Made by a program: the position numbers and the translations under genes. A stretch of DNA of 64,000 nucleotides from Microbacterium aurum (GTDB taxonomy: Bacteria > Actinomycetota > Actinomycetes > Actinomycetales > Microbacteriaceae). Below the pieces are notes generated by a model, which did not search any database, was not told where the DNA came from, and saw only the letters and a list, made by a program, of their open reading frames with translations. Location of the stretch: positions 3,038,001-3,102,000 of the forward strand of contig NZ_JAFBCQ010000001.1 in the NCBI RefSeq assembly GCF_016907815.1, written 5' to 3'. Of this stretch, positions 45,554 to 54,833 are shown in pieces (position 1 is the first letter of the stretch; every line of letters begins with the position of its first letter).

Positions 45554-47179
45554 GTGCCACAGCAGCCCGACCAGCCCGCGCCGTCCGCCTCGTCCGACCA
45601 GCCGGACCTGTCCACGACCGCCGGCAAGATCGCCGACCTCCGCGCGCGCTACCAGGAGGCCGTCGTCGACGCCGAGGTCGTCGCCCGCGAGAAGCAGCAC
45701 GCCAAGGGCAAGATGACCGCGCGCGAGCGGATCGAACTGCTCGTGGACCCGGGCTCGTTCGTCGAGCTCGACGAGTACGTGCGCCACCGCACGAGCGCCT
45801 TCGGCATGGACCGCTCCCGTCCGTACGGCGACTCGGTCGTCACCGGCGTCGGCACGATCCACGGCCGCACCGTCGCCGTCTACGCGCAGGACTTCACGAC
45901 CTTCGGCGGATCGCTCGGCGAGGTCGCCGGCGACAAGATCATCAAAGTCATGGAGTTCGCCCTGCGCGGCGGCATGCCGATCATCGGCATCCTCGACTCG
46001 GGCGGCGCCCGCATTCAGGAGGGCGTCGTGGCCCTCGGCAAGTACGGCGAGATCTTCCGCCTGAACACCGCGGCATCCGGCGTCATCCCCCAGATCTCGA
46101 TCATCATGGGTCCGGCCGCCGGCGGTGCGGTGTACTCCCCCGCCCTCACCGACTTCGTCGTCATGGTGGACAAGACGAGCCAGATGTTCGTCACCGGCCC
46201 CGACGTCATCAAGACCGTCACCGGTGAGGACGTCGGCATGGAGGAGCTCGGCGGCGCCTACACGCACAACACCCGCTCCGGCGTCGCGCACTACCTCGCC
46301 GAGGACGAGGACGACGCGATCGACTACGTCCGCACCATGGTCGGGTACCTCCCCGACAACAACATGGCCGAGATCCCGGTCTACGAGAACGGGTTCGAGT
46401 GGGAGACGACGGATGCCGATCGCGTGCTCAACTCCGTCATCCCCGACTCTCCGAACCAGCCGTACGACATCCACCAGGTGATCTCGCACATCGTCGACGA
46501 CGGCGACTTCCTCGAGGTGCAGCCGCTGTTCGCGCCGAACATCGTCATCGGCCTGGGCCGCGTCGAGGGGCGCACCGTCGGCGTCATCGCCAACCAGCCG
46601 TCGCAGATGGCCGGCACGCTCAACATCGAGGCGGGCGAGAAGGCGAGCCGGTTCGTGCGGTTCTGCGACGCGTTCTCCATCCCGATCCTCACCCTCGTCG
46701 ACGTGCCCGGCTACCTTCCCGGCACCGATCAGGAGTGGACGGGCGTCATCCGCCGCGGCGCGAAGCTGCTGTACGCGTATGCCGAGGCGACCGTGCCCCT
46801 CGTCACCGTGATCCTCCGCAAGGCGTACGGCGGGGCGTACATCGTCATGGGCTCCAAGCAGCTCGGCGCCGACGTCAACCTCGCCTGGCCCACCGCCGAG
46901 ATCGCGGTCATGGGCGGGCAGGGCGCCGTCAACATCCTCTACCGCGGCGAGATCAAGCGCGCCGAGGAGTCCGGCGAAGACGTCGCGGCCGTCCGCGCGC
47001 GTCTCGCGAGCGAGTACACCTACAACGTCGCGTCGCCCTTCCTCGCGGCCGAGCGCGGCGAACTCGACGGCATCATCGAGCCGGCGCAGACGCGCGTCTC
47101 GGTGGCCAAGGCCCTGCGCGCACTCCGCGGAAAGCGGGCGAGCCTGCCCGCGAAGAAGCACGGGAACATCCCGCTGTGA
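45554..47179 (+). CDS. accD: Acyl-CoA carboxylase beta subunit (carboxyltransferase)
   Basis: The 541-residue protein has two crotonase-like halves. The first holds [11 protein letters not shown] and [11 protein letters not shown]; the second [11 protein letters not shown] and [11 protein letters not shown]. This is the AccD/PccB type that carboxylates acetyl- or propionyl-CoA. Asp or Cys/Ile at the substrate gate decides chain preference and is not resolved here. GTG at 45554 fits the N-terminus and the promoter. The stop overlaps the epsilon subunit start. Confidence 0.95.
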   Translation: MPQQPDQPAPSASSDQPDLSTTAGKIADLRARYQEAVVDAEVVAREKQHAKGKMTARERIELLVDPGSFVELDEYVRHRTSAFGMDRSRPYGDSVVTGVGTIHGRTVAVYAQDFTTFGGSLGEVAGDKIIKVMEFALRGGMPIIGILDSGGARIQEGVVALGKYGEIFRLNTAASGVIPQISIIMGPAAGGAVYSPALTDFVVMVDKTSQMFVTGPDVIKTVTGEDVGMEELGGAYTHNTRSGVAHYLAEDEDDAIDYVRTMVGYLPDNNMAEIPVYENGFEWETTDADRVLNSVIPDSPNQPYDIHQVISHIVDDGDFLEVQPLFAPNIVIGLGRVEGRTVGVIANQPSQMAGTLNIEAGEKASRFVRFCDAFSIPILTLVDVPGYLPGTDQEWTGVIRRGAKLLYAYAEATVPLVTVILRKAYGGAYIVMGSKQLGADVNLAWPTAEIAVMGGQGAVNILYRGEIKRAEESGEDVAAVRARLASEYTYNVASPFLAAERGELDGIIEPAQTRVSVAKALRALRGKRASLPAKKHGNIPL

Positions 47180-47436
47180 GCCCGGCAGAGCAGCGCCCCG
47201 CAGGGGCCCCGACGTCGACCCCGGCACCGGATGCCGTGCGTCTCGACGTGCTGCGAGGGGACCCGACTCCCGAGGAGCTCGCCGCCGTCATCGCCGTCGT
47301 CACCGAAGCGTACGAACGCGAGGCGTCCGCCGCCGTCGCCGAAGAGGAGGCCCGCCCGTCCGCGTGGCAGGTCTCGGCGCGCGCGCTGCGCGCCCCGCTG
47401 CGGCGCGACGTCGCCTGGGGCCGCTTCGCCGGCTGA
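47176..47436 (+). CDS. accE: Acyl-CoA carboxylase epsilon subunit
   Basis: The 86-residue protein starts with GTG at 47176 inside the accD stop (GTGA). After a disordered Ala/Pro-rich start it reads [13 protein letters not shown], the conserved epsilon motif, and ends with Ser-Ala-Trp...Ala-Leu-Arg. Epsilon subunits are small actinobacterial proteins that stabilise the alpha-beta holoenzyme. Confidence 0.9.
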   Translation: MSPAEQRPAGAPTSTPAPDAVRLDVLRGDPTPEELAAVIAVVTEAYEREASAAVAEEEARPSAWQVSARALRAPLRRDVAWGRFAG

Positions 47437-47446
47437 GCCCGTGCCC

Positions 47447-47528
47447 GGTGCGCGCGCTGGCCATCGCAAGGCCTGCGCGGGTCGCGATGGGCTTGTCCCC
47501 CAAAATACCTACAGACAGCGCGCGCACC
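47447..47528. repeat. Nested inverted repeat after accE
   Basis: A perfect 13-bp outer stem (GGTGCGCGCGCTG at 47447-47459 with its complement at 47516-47528) encloses an inner 7-bp stem (47461-47467 with 47484-47490). It lies in the 304-bp space between accE and the next gene, which otherwise holds only the terminator at 47633 and no gene. Confidence 0.75.
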
Positions 47529-47632
47529 AGCCGCCAAACTGGAACCGCTGGAACGCTTCTGCGTTCGGCTGACCGCGCTGATCTCAGCGTGTTCAGCCCT
47601 CGCGAGCCGGTTTTCGGGTAACCGCTCGCACG

Positions 47633-47663
47633 GCGAGGGGCGGGCGGCTTCGCCGCCCCTCGC
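47633..47663. terminator. Strong GC-rich stem-loop between convergent genes
   Basis: GCGAGGGGCGG (47633-47643) pairs perfectly with 47653-47663, leaving a 9-base loop. It separates the acc genes (+) from the kinase-like membrane protein gene (-), and its symmetry suits both strands. Confidence 0.65.
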
Positions 47664-47740
47664 CTCCCTCTCCTCCACGCATGAGCTCCTCGATGCACGA
47701 GCCTCGCCGCACGCGCGCGCAGGCGCTCACGCCTCCCGGC

Positions 47741-48775
47741 TCACGCCTGCCGGGCGATCTCGTGCCAGAGGTCGACGCGGTCGTCTCCGTCGTCGGATGC
47801 CGACCGCCCGACGACCGTGACCGCGATCTCGTCATGCCGCGACGCCCGCACGTAGAGCCGCTCCGATATCGCCCCGGTCAGCACCCGCGCGAGCTCCGCC
47901 CGGATCCGGGCGCGCTCCTCGATGGACAGACCCTCGAGCCCGCCCTCATCGAGCACGGACACCACGGCCCCGCGATCACGCGCCGCCCCCAGCGCGTGCC
48001 GCACCGCGTCGTCGAGCAGCGCCGCGCCCCGCAGCTCGTCGCGCAGCGCCTCCTCGGCGATCCGCGCCCGCTGCTTGTCCGCGGCATCCAGCCGGCCCTG
48101 CTGCTCGATCGTGCGTGTGAGGACGGGACCGGCCAGCGCCAGCGCCCGCTGCACCTGCGTGCGGCGCTCGCGACGCGTGCCCTCCTGCGTCGCGAGCCAC
48201 TCCGACGCCGCCCGCTGCAGCTCGGTGAGCGCGGCGGTGTCCGATGCCGCCCGGTCGACCAGCCACGTCAGCAGCTGCGCGATCGCCACCCACAGCACCG
48301 CCCCGACAACACCCAGCGCCAGTGCCGCCGCCGGGCCGATCCAGGCCGTCGCCTCCACCGCGAGGATCACGACCCCCGTCCACGCCACCCAGGGGCGGCC
48401 CCGCACCATGACGATCGCCATGAGCGCCCCGATCGCCCCGAGACTCCACGTCGCGAAGTCCAGCGACCGCGCCTCGGGGCCTGCGGCCACCCAGCTCGCG
48501 TTGGGGACGAGCACCGCCGCCGCGAGCGCCAGCACGGCCGCCCACGCCGGCAGCAGCGCGCCGCGGCCGAGCTCCCCGGTGATCGGGTCGGCGCGAGCGG
48601 TCCGCTGCGCCTTCCAGAAGATGCACAGCCACGTCGTCACGAGGTAGCACGCCACCGCCACCAGCTGCACCATCGGATTGGCGGGCGGTGTCGTCCACAG
48701 CAGCGCCCCGACGGCGAGGTAGCCGGTGAAGCCGACCGCGAGCACCGACAGCGCGGCGCGGATGCCGACACTCAC
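47741..48775 (-). CDS. Membrane protein with degenerate kinase-like C-terminus
   Basis: The 344-residue protein has about six hydrophobic segments, then a cytoplasmic helical region and a C-terminal part. I see no clear phosphorylatable histidine and no intact N or G1 box, so if the C-terminus derives from a histidine kinase it has lost activity. GTG at 48775 overlaps the upstream histidine kinase stop by 4 bp (GTGA), so it is the third gene of a response regulator-kinase-membrane protein operon. A sensory or regulatory partner role is inference. Confidence 0.6.
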   Translation of the reverse strand: MSVGIRAALSVLAVGFTGYLAVGALLWTTPPANPMVQLVAVACYLVTTWLCIFWKAQRTARADPITGELGRGALLPAWAAVLALAAAVLVPNASWVAAGPEARSLDFATWSLGAIGALMAIVMVRGRPWVAWTGVVILAVEATAWIGPAAALALGVVGAVLWVAIAQLLTWLVDRAASDTAALTELQRAASEWLATQEGTRRERRTQVQRALALAGPVLTRTIEQQGRLDAADKQRARIAEEALRDELRGAALLDDAVRHALGAARDRGAVVSVLDEGGLEGLSIEERARIRAELARVLTGAISERLYVRASRHDEIAVTVVGRSASDDGDDRVDLWHEIARQA

Positions 48776-50034
48776 GCGCGCCGCCCCCACTCCAGCGTGA
48801 CGACCGTGCCCGATGCCGTCGTCTGCACCCGTGCCCGTCCGCCGACGGCGGCGGTGCGCGCGACGATCGAGCCGCGGATCCCGAGGCGGTCCTCCGGGAT
48901 CGCGGCGGGATCGAAACCGCCCCCGGCATCGGCGATGCGCACCCGGATGCCGGCGGCGCGCGCCTGCACCGTGACCTGAAGTCCCGCGGCGCCCGCGTGC
49001 TGCACCGCGTTGGCGATCGCCTGGGTCGCCGCGAGCACGAGCGCGCGCGCGACGCGGCCGGGGAGCGCCCCGGCATCCGACGCCACCTCGGCGCGGACGG
49101 TGAGCGCGGCACCGAGCTCCCGCGCCGCCGCCTGGATCCCCGCCGCGACACCGGCGGGCGCGACCGGGTCATCCGGGCCCTCACCGGAGTCGTGGTCCGC
49201 GTTGGCGAGGCGGGTGAGCGCCTCCCGCGCCATCGCGGCGGCGAGCGCCTCTTCGCGGGGCGTCTCTGCGCGCTCGGCGGCGATCAGCGCGGCCAGCACG
49301 CTGTCGTGCATGAGGGCCGCGACGGCGATGCGCTCGGTCTCGGCGGCGTCGGCCGCGGCCGCCGCCGCGTAGGAGTCGACCGCGTCGCGGCGCGCCCGGT
49401 CGATGCCGAGGGCGACGGTGCGCAGCATCCACGCCAGCGCGATCACGACCCCGGCGAGGATCATCGCGAACACCGCGTCGAGGATCACGGCGGCCGTCAC
49501 GGCGGCGGCGGCGTCCATCTGCAGGAGGCGCGCGGCGGCGTACAGCACCGGGACGAGCACCGCCCAGGCGATCTGCAGCGGCATGCGGAAGGCCATGACG
49601 GCGGCGACCGTCGCAACGTTGAGCAGGTACCAGACCCAGGGATGCTCGGTGACAGTCACGGCCGCGTCGACTCCGGCATCCGCCCCGCGCCCGGCCGTCG
49701 CGACCGGCCACGCGATCACGGCGAGCGGCAGCACGACCGCGAGCAGCCCCGTGCACACCCGCACGCCGATCCCGGTCGCGCAGGCGAGGATCGCGAGCGC
49801 GAGCGGGGCGAACACCCCGATCATGAGCGCGAGGTGCCACGGCGGGCTCTCCTGGGTGGAGCCGAGCGCGTTCAGGAACGCCTGGACGCCCAGCACGGCG
49901 AAGCCGAGGGCGACGACGACGCCGATGATCCGCTCGACGCGCGCCTGCGTGAAGCGCTCCGCACCGGCGGCGATGTCGCCGAGGGGCCGGCGCACCGCCG
50001 GATCGACGGCGATCGGCAGGGGTTCAGCGGTCAC
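48772..50034 (-). CDS. Sensor histidine kinase
   Basis: The 420-residue protein has about six hydrophobic segments in its first 220 residues, a helical region with Ala-Leu-Met-His-Asp-Ser-Val-Leu (His near residue 242, likely the phospho-acceptor), and an ATPase domain with Gln-Ala-Ile-Ala-Asn-Ala-Val-Gln-His-Ala (N box), Ile-Ala-Asp-Ala-Gly-Gly-Gly-Phe (G1) and Arg-Leu-Gly-Ile-Arg-Gly-Ser-Ile (G2). This resembles NarL-partner kinases. The start overlaps the response regulator gene by 11 bp. The signal is unknown. Confidence 0.88.
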   Translation of the reverse strand: MTAEPLPIAVDPAVRRPLGDIAAGAERFTQARVERIIGVVVALGFAVLGVQAFLNALGSTQESPPWHLALMIGVFAPLALAILACATGIGVRVCTGLLAVVLPLAVIAWPVATAGRGADAGVDAAVTVTEHPWVWYLLNVATVAAVMAFRMPLQIAWAVLVPVLYAAARLLQMDAAAAVTAAVILDAVFAMILAGVVIALAWMLRTVALGIDRARRDAVDSYAAAAAADAAETERIAVAALMHDSVLAALIAAERAETPREEALAAAMAREALTRLANADHDSGEGPDDPVAPAGVAAGIQAAARELGAALTVRAEVASDAGALPGRVARALVLAATQAIANAVQHAGAAGLQVTVQARAAGIRVRIADAGGGFDPAAIPEDRLGIRGSIVARTAAVGGRARVQTTASGTVVTLEWGRRA

Positions 50035-50689
50035 CGTCGCCGCCGGCGCCGCCCGTGACGAGTCCGTCTTCCATGGCGCGGTGCAGCAGGTCGATCTTGG
50101 TGCGCGCCGGCCGGCCCACGTCGACGTACTTCACCCGCACGCGGGTGATGTTCTCCTTCGCCGTGGAGTACGCGATGCCCAGGCGCTCGGCGACCGCCTT
50201 CAGCGGCAGGCCCGCCGCGTACAGGCGCAGCACGTCGCGTTCGCGCTTGGACAGCTGCGCGTCGGCGAACGCGCGGTCGCCCTCGACGGCGCTGGCCCAC
50301 TCGATGTTGTCGAGCGCCTCTCCCGCCGCGATCGTGCGGATCGCCGCGAGCACGTCGTCGATGCGGGACGCCTTGCTGATGACGCCGGCTGCGCCCGCGG
50401 CGAGCGCCTCACGCACAGCGGTGGGCCGGTCGGCGACGCTGTGGATCAAGACCGGCGATCCGTCGGCGACGAGCCGCTGCACGTTCTCGGTCACGGTGGT
50501 GCCGTCGCCGAGCGTCAGGTCGAGCACGATCACGTCGGCCGGCGCGCCGCCGTTCTCGGCGTGCCAGCGGAGGTAGGCGCGAACCGTGCTCCCCGAGAAC
50601 ACGACGCGCGTCGTCCCGGCTCGGGCGCAGGCGGCCTGGAGGCCGAGCCGCACCGACTCGTGGTCGTCGATCAGGGCCACCCGCGTCAT
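50024..50689 (-). CDS. NarL-family response regulator
   Basis: The 221-residue protein has a receiver domain with acidic pair Asp8-Asp9, phospho-acceptor Asp57 (Val-Leu-Asp-Leu-Thr) and Lys near 107, and a LuxR-type helix-turn-helix at about 148-200 (Leu-Ser-Lys-Arg-Glu-Arg-Asp-Val-Leu-Arg-Leu). It is the first gene of the three-gene operon. A TAGGCT box lies 6 bp before its ATG. Confidence 0.93.
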   Translation of the reverse strand: MTRVALIDDHESVRLGLQAACARAGTTRVVFSGSTVRAYLRWHAENGGAPADVIVLDLTLGDGTTVTENVQRLVADGSPVLIHSVADRPTAVREALAAGAAGVISKASRIDDVLAAIRTIAAGEALDNIEWASAVEGDRAFADAQLSKRERDVLRLYAAGLPLKAVAERLGIAYSTAKENITRVRVKYVDVGRPARTKIDLLHRAMEDGLVTGGAGGDGDR

Positions 50690-50695
50690 GGGGTC

Positions 50696-50701
50696 AGCCT
50701 A
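50696..50701 (-). promoter_or_regulatory. Candidate -10 box for a leaderless response regulator transcript
   Basis: On the minus strand TAGGCT lies 6 bp before the ATG at 50689. It falls over the last codon region of the upstream methyltransferase gene. Confidence 0.5.
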
Positions 50702-52105
50702 TCGAGCGCGACCGTCGCGGCTCAGGACGGCGACCCCCTCCAGATGATGCGAGTGGGGGAACAGGTCGAGCGCGTCGATGCGCTGCGGCTGATATCCGTG
50801 GGCGCGGAAGGTCCCGATGTCGCGCGCGAGCGCGACCGGGTCGCAGGCGACGTACACGACGGATGCCGGGGACAGCGCCGCCACCCTCTCGACGACCTCG
50901 CGTCCCGCGCCCGCGCGCGGCGGATCGAGCAGCACGACGCCGTGCGCCAGGCGGGCGCGCTCCGCCGCGCCGGCCTGGGCGAGCAGCCGCGTCAGGTAGC
51001 GCTCGGTGCGGTCGGTCTCGGCGCGCGCGCCGACCCACGCCGCGAGATTCTCGCCGGCGTGCTCGGTCGCCCGCGGATCGGATTCGACGCTGGTCACGCG
51101 GGTGGCCGGTCCCCCGGCATCCGCCAGCGCCGCCGCGAACAGGCCGACCCCGCCGTAGAGGTCGAGGTGGTGCGCGTCGGGATCGACGCCGATATCCGCG
51201 AGCGCGTCGGCGACGAGCGCGCTGAGGGAATGCGCGGCGAGCCGGTGCACCTGCCAGAAGCCGCCGGCGTCGACGCGGAAACTCCGGTCGCCGACCCGCT
51301 CGAGCACGACCTCACGGGCCGGGTCGTGCGGTGCTGGGGGGTGGGCTGCCGGGGTGTGCGGCGCGGGGGCGGATGCCGCGGTGCGGCCGCGGGGCCGCTT
51401 TCCGCGGCGGGGGCCGGCGCGGCGACGGGCCTCCGCTCCGCGGCGCGCGGACTCCGGGCGCGGGAGGACACGCACCCGCCCGTCGGCGGGCTGGACGAGG
51501 TCGATCCGCCCCGGCGCGTGATCGGCGCCGGACAGGGCGCGCGCGGCATCCTCGATCTCGGCCGTCGCGAGCGGCAGCTCCTCGACGGGGATGACGCGGT
51601 GACTGCGGGCGGCGAACGGACCGACACGCCCGTCGGCGTCGACGTGGAGGCTGACGCGGGTGCGCCAGCGGGTCGCATCGGGGGTCTCCTCGGCGAGGAC
51701 CGCGCCGTCCACCGCGCGCACGGGAGTCGCTCCCGCGACGGTGATGGCGGGCGGGGTGAACCCACCGAACCGCTCCAGCGCCTCGAGGAGCACGCGCTGC
51801 TTCAGGTCGCGCTGGTGGGGCAGCGCGATGTGCCCGAAGTCCGCGCCGCCGGGACGGTCGTCGGGGTCGACGGCGACATCGGCCGCCGTCCAGACATGCG
51901 GGCGGCGATGGGACGAGGCGTCCAGGACCTCGACCGTCTCCGCGCGCCAGAAGGAGCTCTTCGCGGTGTCGGTGAGGCGGACGCGCACCCGCTCGCCGGG
52001 GATCGCGTCGGAGACGAACACCACCCGCCCCTCGTGACGCGCCACGAACACACCGCCGTGGGCGACACCGGTCACGTCGAGGTCGAGGAGGTCGCCGGGC
52101 TGCAT
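50699..52105 (-). CDS. TrmA/RlmD-like RNA (uracil-5-)-methyltransferase
   Basis: The 468-residue protein starts with a TRAM-like domain, then has a low-complexity Arg/Ala/Pro/His-rich linker (about 225-265) and a SAM-dependent methyltransferase domain: Asp-Leu-Tyr-Gly-Gly-Val-Gly-Leu-Phe, Leu-Leu-Asp-Pro-Pro-Arg-Ala-Gly, Val-Tyr-Val-Ala-Cys-Asp-Pro (nucleophilic Cys) and Leu-Phe-Pro-His-Ser-His-His-Leu-Glu (catalytic Glu). No iron-sulfur cysteine cluster is visible in the N-terminal half. It probably makes 5-methyluridine in rRNA or tRNA; which one is not clear. Confidence 0.88.
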   Translation of the reverse strand: MQPGDLLDLDVTGVAHGGVFVARHEGRVVFVSDAIPGERVRVRLTDTAKSSFWRAETVEVLDASSHRRPHVWTAADVAVDPDDRPGGADFGHIALPHQRDLKQRVLLEALERFGGFTPPAITVAGATPVRAVDGAVLAEETPDATRWRTRVSLHVDADGRVGPFAARSHRVIPVEELPLATAEIEDAARALSGADHAPGRIDLVQPADGRVRVLPRPESARRGAEARRRAGPRRGKRPRGRTAASAPAPHTPAAHPPAPHDPAREVVLERVGDRSFRVDAGGFWQVHRLAAHSLSALVADALADIGVDPDAHHLDLYGGVGLFAAALADAGGPATRVTSVESDPRATEHAGENLAAWVGARAETDRTERYLTRLLAQAGAAERARLAHGVVLLDPPRAGAGREVVERVAALSPASVVYVACDPVALARDIGTFRAHGYQPQRIDALDLFPHSHHLEGVAVLSRDGRAR

Positions 52106-52111
52106 CCCTCA

Positions 52112-52117
52112 ACGCTA
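52112..52117 (-). promoter_or_regulatory. Candidate -10 box for the methyltransferase gene
   Basis: On the minus strand TAGCGT lies 6 bp before the ATG at 52105. The divergent maf gene uses the same hexamer 25 bp away. Confidence 0.5.
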
Positions 52118-52141
52118 GCTCCCCCGCCGTCCGGGGGCGGA

Positions 52142-52147
52142 TAGCGT
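52142..52147 (+). promoter_or_regulatory. Candidate -10 box for a leaderless maf transcript
   Basis: TAGCGT lies 6 bp before the ATG at 52154 with no ribosome binding site. Confidence 0.5.
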
Positions 52148-52153
52148 GGTCCC

Positions 52154-52810
52154 ATGCGCGTGTGCCTGGCCTCCACCTCACCCGCCCGCCTCATGCTGAT
52201 GCGGCAGGCGGGCATCGAGCCGCTGCTGCAGGCGCCGGACGTCGACGAAGAGGCCGTGATCGCCGCCGCCGAAACCGCCGAGGGCCGCACCCTGCCGCCG
52301 GACGAGCACGTGCTGCTGCTCGCGCGTCGCAAGGCGGCGGATGTCGCGGCATCCCTCGCCGCTGCCGACCCCGCTTTCGACGGTGTCGTCGTCGGCGGGG
52401 ACTCCATGTTCGAGATCGACGGCCAGGTGCTCGGCAAGCCCCACCTCCCCGACATCGCGACCGCCCGCTGGGAGCAGATGCGCGGGCGCACCGGCATCCT
52501 CCACTCCGGCCACAGCGTCATCCGGATCGAGCCCGGTCGGGCGCCGCGCGAGGAGTCCGCGGTGGCCGCGGCATCCGTCACGTTCGTCTCCGACATCACG
52601 GATGCCGAGATCTCCGCCTACGTCGCCTCCGGCGAGCCGCTGCAGGTCGCCGGCGCATTCACCGTCGACAGCCTCGGCGGCGCGTTCATCGAGCGCGTCG
52701 AGGGCGACCCGTCCACGGTCGTCGGGATGTCCCTGTCGACCGTGCGGCACCTGTGCGGAAGGCTCGGCATCTGCTGGACCGACCTGTGGAACCGCCCCCA
52801 CGCGTCGTAG
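52154..52810 (+). CDS. maf: Maf-family nucleoside triphosphate pyrophosphatase
   Basis: The 218-residue protein has the Maf start Leu-Ala-Ser-Thr-Ser-Pro-Ala-Arg, Ala-Arg-Arg-Lys-Ala, Val-Val-Gly-Gly-Asp-Ser and Gly-Lys-Pro, then Gly-Ala-Phe-Thr-Val-Asp-Ser-Leu-Gly-Gly near the end. Family members hydrolyse non-canonical or m5U/UTP-type nucleotides and can slow septum formation. It precedes the carboxylase alpha gene by 78 bp. Confidence 0.92.
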   Translation: MRVCLASTSPARLMLMRQAGIEPLLQAPDVDEEAVIAAAETAEGRTLPPDEHVLLLARRKAADVAASLAAADPAFDGVVVGGDSMFEIDGQVLGKPHLPDIATARWEQMRGRTGILHSGHSVIRIEPGRAPREESAVAAASVTFVSDITDAEISAYVASGEPLQVAGAFTVDSLGGAFIERVEGDPSTVVGMSLSTVRHLCGRLGICWTDLWNRPHAS

Positions 52811-52875
52811 CTTTCCGCCCACGATTTCTCGGGGATCTTGTGCGAGTGATCCAAAGCAGGCGGTCCACTGCTGGG

Positions 52876-52881
52876 TAGGCT
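52876..52881 (+). promoter_or_regulatory. Candidate -10 box for the carboxylase alpha gene
   Basis: TAGGCT lies 7 bp before the ATG at 52889 with no ribosome binding site. Confidence 0.5.
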
Positions 52882-52888
52882 GGCATCC

Positions 52889-54682
52889 ATGCCTTCACTG
52901 GACACGGCGCCCGCGCGTCCGCAGATCACCAAAGTGCTCATCGCGAACCGCGGCGAGATCGCCGTCCGCGTGATCCGCGCCGCCCGCGACAGCGGCAGGC
53001 TCTCGGTCGCCGTCTACGCCGACCAGGACCGCGACGCGATGCACAGCAAGCTCGCCGACGAGGCTTACGCCCTCGAGGGGTCCACGAGCGCCGAGACGTA
53101 CCTGTCGATCGAGAAGATCCTGTCGGTCGCGCGCCGCTCGGGCGCCGACGCCGTCCACCCGGGCTACGGATTCCTCGCCGAGAACGCCGACTTCGCCCGC
53201 GCCGTGCAGGCGGCCGGGCTCGTCTGGATCGGCCCCTCGCCCGAGGCGATCGAAGCGCTGGGCGACAAGGTCACCGCCCGCGCGGTCGCCGAGAAGGTCG
53301 GCGCCCCGCTCGCCCCCGGCACCCCGGGTCCCGTCTCCGGCGCCGACGAGGTCGTCGCGTTCGCCCAGCAGGTCGGCCTCCCCATCGCGATCAAGGCCGC
53401 CTACGGCGGCGGCGGCCGCGGCCTCAAGGTCGCCCGCGAGCTCGACGAGGTCGCCGAGCTGTTCGAATCGGCGACCCGCGAGGCGATCACGGCCTTCGGC
53501 CGCGGCGAGTGCTTCGTCGAGAAGTACCTCGACAAGCCGCGCCACGTCGAGACCCAGTGCCTCGCCGACGCCGACGGCAACGTCGTCGTCGTCTCCACGC
53601 GCGACTGCTCGCTGCAGCGCCGTCACCAGAAGCTGGTCGAGGAGGCGCCCGCGCCGTTCCTGACGGACGAGCAGAACCGCATCCTGTACGACGCGTCGAA
53701 GGCGATCCTGCGCGAGGTCGGCTACGTCGGCGCCGGCACGTGCGAGTTCCTCATCGGCGCCGACGGGACGATCTCCTTCCTCGAGGTCAACACCCGCCTG
53801 CAGGTGGAGCACCCGGTCTCCGAGGAGGTCACGGGCATCGACCTCGTCCGCGAGCAGTTCCGTCTCGCCGAGGGCGGCACGCTGGACTATGACGACCCGA
53901 CCCCGGTCGGTCACTCGATCGAGTTCCGCATCAACGGGGAGGACCCGGGGCGGAACTTCCTGCCGCAACCCGGCCGGATCCACCAGTTCAAGACGTTCGG
54001 CGGCCCCGGCATCCGTCTCGACTCGGGCGTCACCGCCGGCGACAGCGTCTCGGGCGCGTTCGACTCGCTGCTGGGCAAGCTCATCGTCACGGGCCGCAAC
54101 CGCGCCGAGGCGCTGGAACGCGCGCGCCGCGCCCTCGACGAGTTCGAGGTCGCCGGCATGCCGACGGTGCTGCCGTTCCACCGCAAGGTCGTGCGCGACC
54201 CCGCCTTCACCGCCGAGGACGGCCGGTTCGGCGTGTTCACGCGGTGGATCGAGACCGATTTCGACAACGACATCCCGCCGTGGGACGGCGAACTCGAGTC
54301 GCCCGAGAACGCCGAGCCGCGCCACACCGTCGTCGTCGAGGTGTCGGGCAAGCGGCTCGAGGTGAGCCTGCCCGACCGCATCGCCGTGGCACCCACGAAG
54401 ATCGGCCGCCCCGCCGCGGTGCCGCCGTCGCGGCGCTCGCACGCGCCGACGGTGTCTGCCGGAGCCTCGGGCGACGCCGTCAAGGCGCCGATGCAGGCGA
54501 CGATCGTGAAGGTGGCCGTCGCCGACGGGCAGCAGGTCGTCAAGGGCGACCTCGTCGTCGTGCTCGAGGCCATGAAGATGGAGCAGCCGATCCAGGCGCA
54601 CAAGGACGGCGTCATCGGCGCGATCAACGCCGACCCCGGCACGACGGTGTCGGCCGGGCATCAGCTGCTGACCATCTCCTGA
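52889..54682 (+). CDS. accA: Biotinylated acyl-CoA carboxylase alpha subunit
   Basis: The 597-residue protein joins a biotin carboxylase (Ala-Asn-Arg-Gly-Glu-Ile-Ala, ATP-grasp loop [17 protein letters not shown]) and a C-terminal biotin carrier domain with Glu-Ala-Met-Lys-Met-Glu, biotin site Lys563. This is the AccA3 type. It works with the beta and epsilon subunits at 45554-47436 and is biotinylated by BirA at 44643. It likely makes malonyl- or propionyl-derived units for lipid synthesis. Confidence 0.95.
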   Translation: MPSLDTAPARPQITKVLIANRGEIAVRVIRAARDSGRLSVAVYADQDRDAMHSKLADEAYALEGSTSAETYLSIEKILSVARRSGADAVHPGYGFLAENADFARAVQAAGLVWIGPSPEAIEALGDKVTARAVAEKVGAPLAPGTPGPVSGADEVVAFAQQVGLPIAIKAAYGGGGRGLKVARELDEVAELFESATREAITAFGRGECFVEKYLDKPRHVETQCLADADGNVVVVSTRDCSLQRRHQKLVEEAPAPFLTDEQNRILYDASKAILREVGYVGAGTCEFLIGADGTISFLEVNTRLQVEHPVSEEVTGIDLVREQFRLAEGGTLDYDDPTPVGHSIEFRINGEDPGRNFLPQPGRIHQFKTFGGPGIRLDSGVTAGDSVSGAFDSLLGKLIVTGRNRAEALERARRALDEFEVAGMPTVLPFHRKVVRDPAFTAEDGRFGVFTRWIETDFDNDIPPWDGELESPENAEPRHTVVVEVSGKRLEVSLPDRIAVAPTKIGRPAAVPPSRRSHAPTVSAGASGDAVKAPMQATIVKVAVADGQQVVKGDLVVVLEAMKMEQPIQAHKDGVIGAINADPGTTVSAGHQLLTIS

Positions 54683-54685
54683 GGC

Positions 54686-54761
54686 GCGGGCGCGCCCGCC
54701 GTCGCGGCGGTGCTCATCCGACGCAAAGTGCGTCATCACGCGGCCATAGCCGCGATTTGCG
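54686..54761. repeat. Cluster of palindromes between convergent genes
   Basis: A perfect 14-bp palindrome (GCGGGCGCGCCCGC, 54686-54699) overlaps a 5-bp stem (54696-54700 with 54706-54710). A second structure pairs CGCAAA (54722-54727) with TTTGCG (54756-54761) around an inner 6-bp stem CGCGGC/GCCGCG (54739-54744 with 54749-54754). The 151-bp gap between the carboxylase (+) and lpdA (-) holds nothing else. It probably ends transcription on both strands. Confidence 0.6.
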
Positions 54762-54833
54762 ACGGACGAAGGATTGCCGGGCGCGGGGCTCCCGCGGAAC
54801 GGCGGCGGATCCCCCCGGCGGCGCCGGGTGCGA

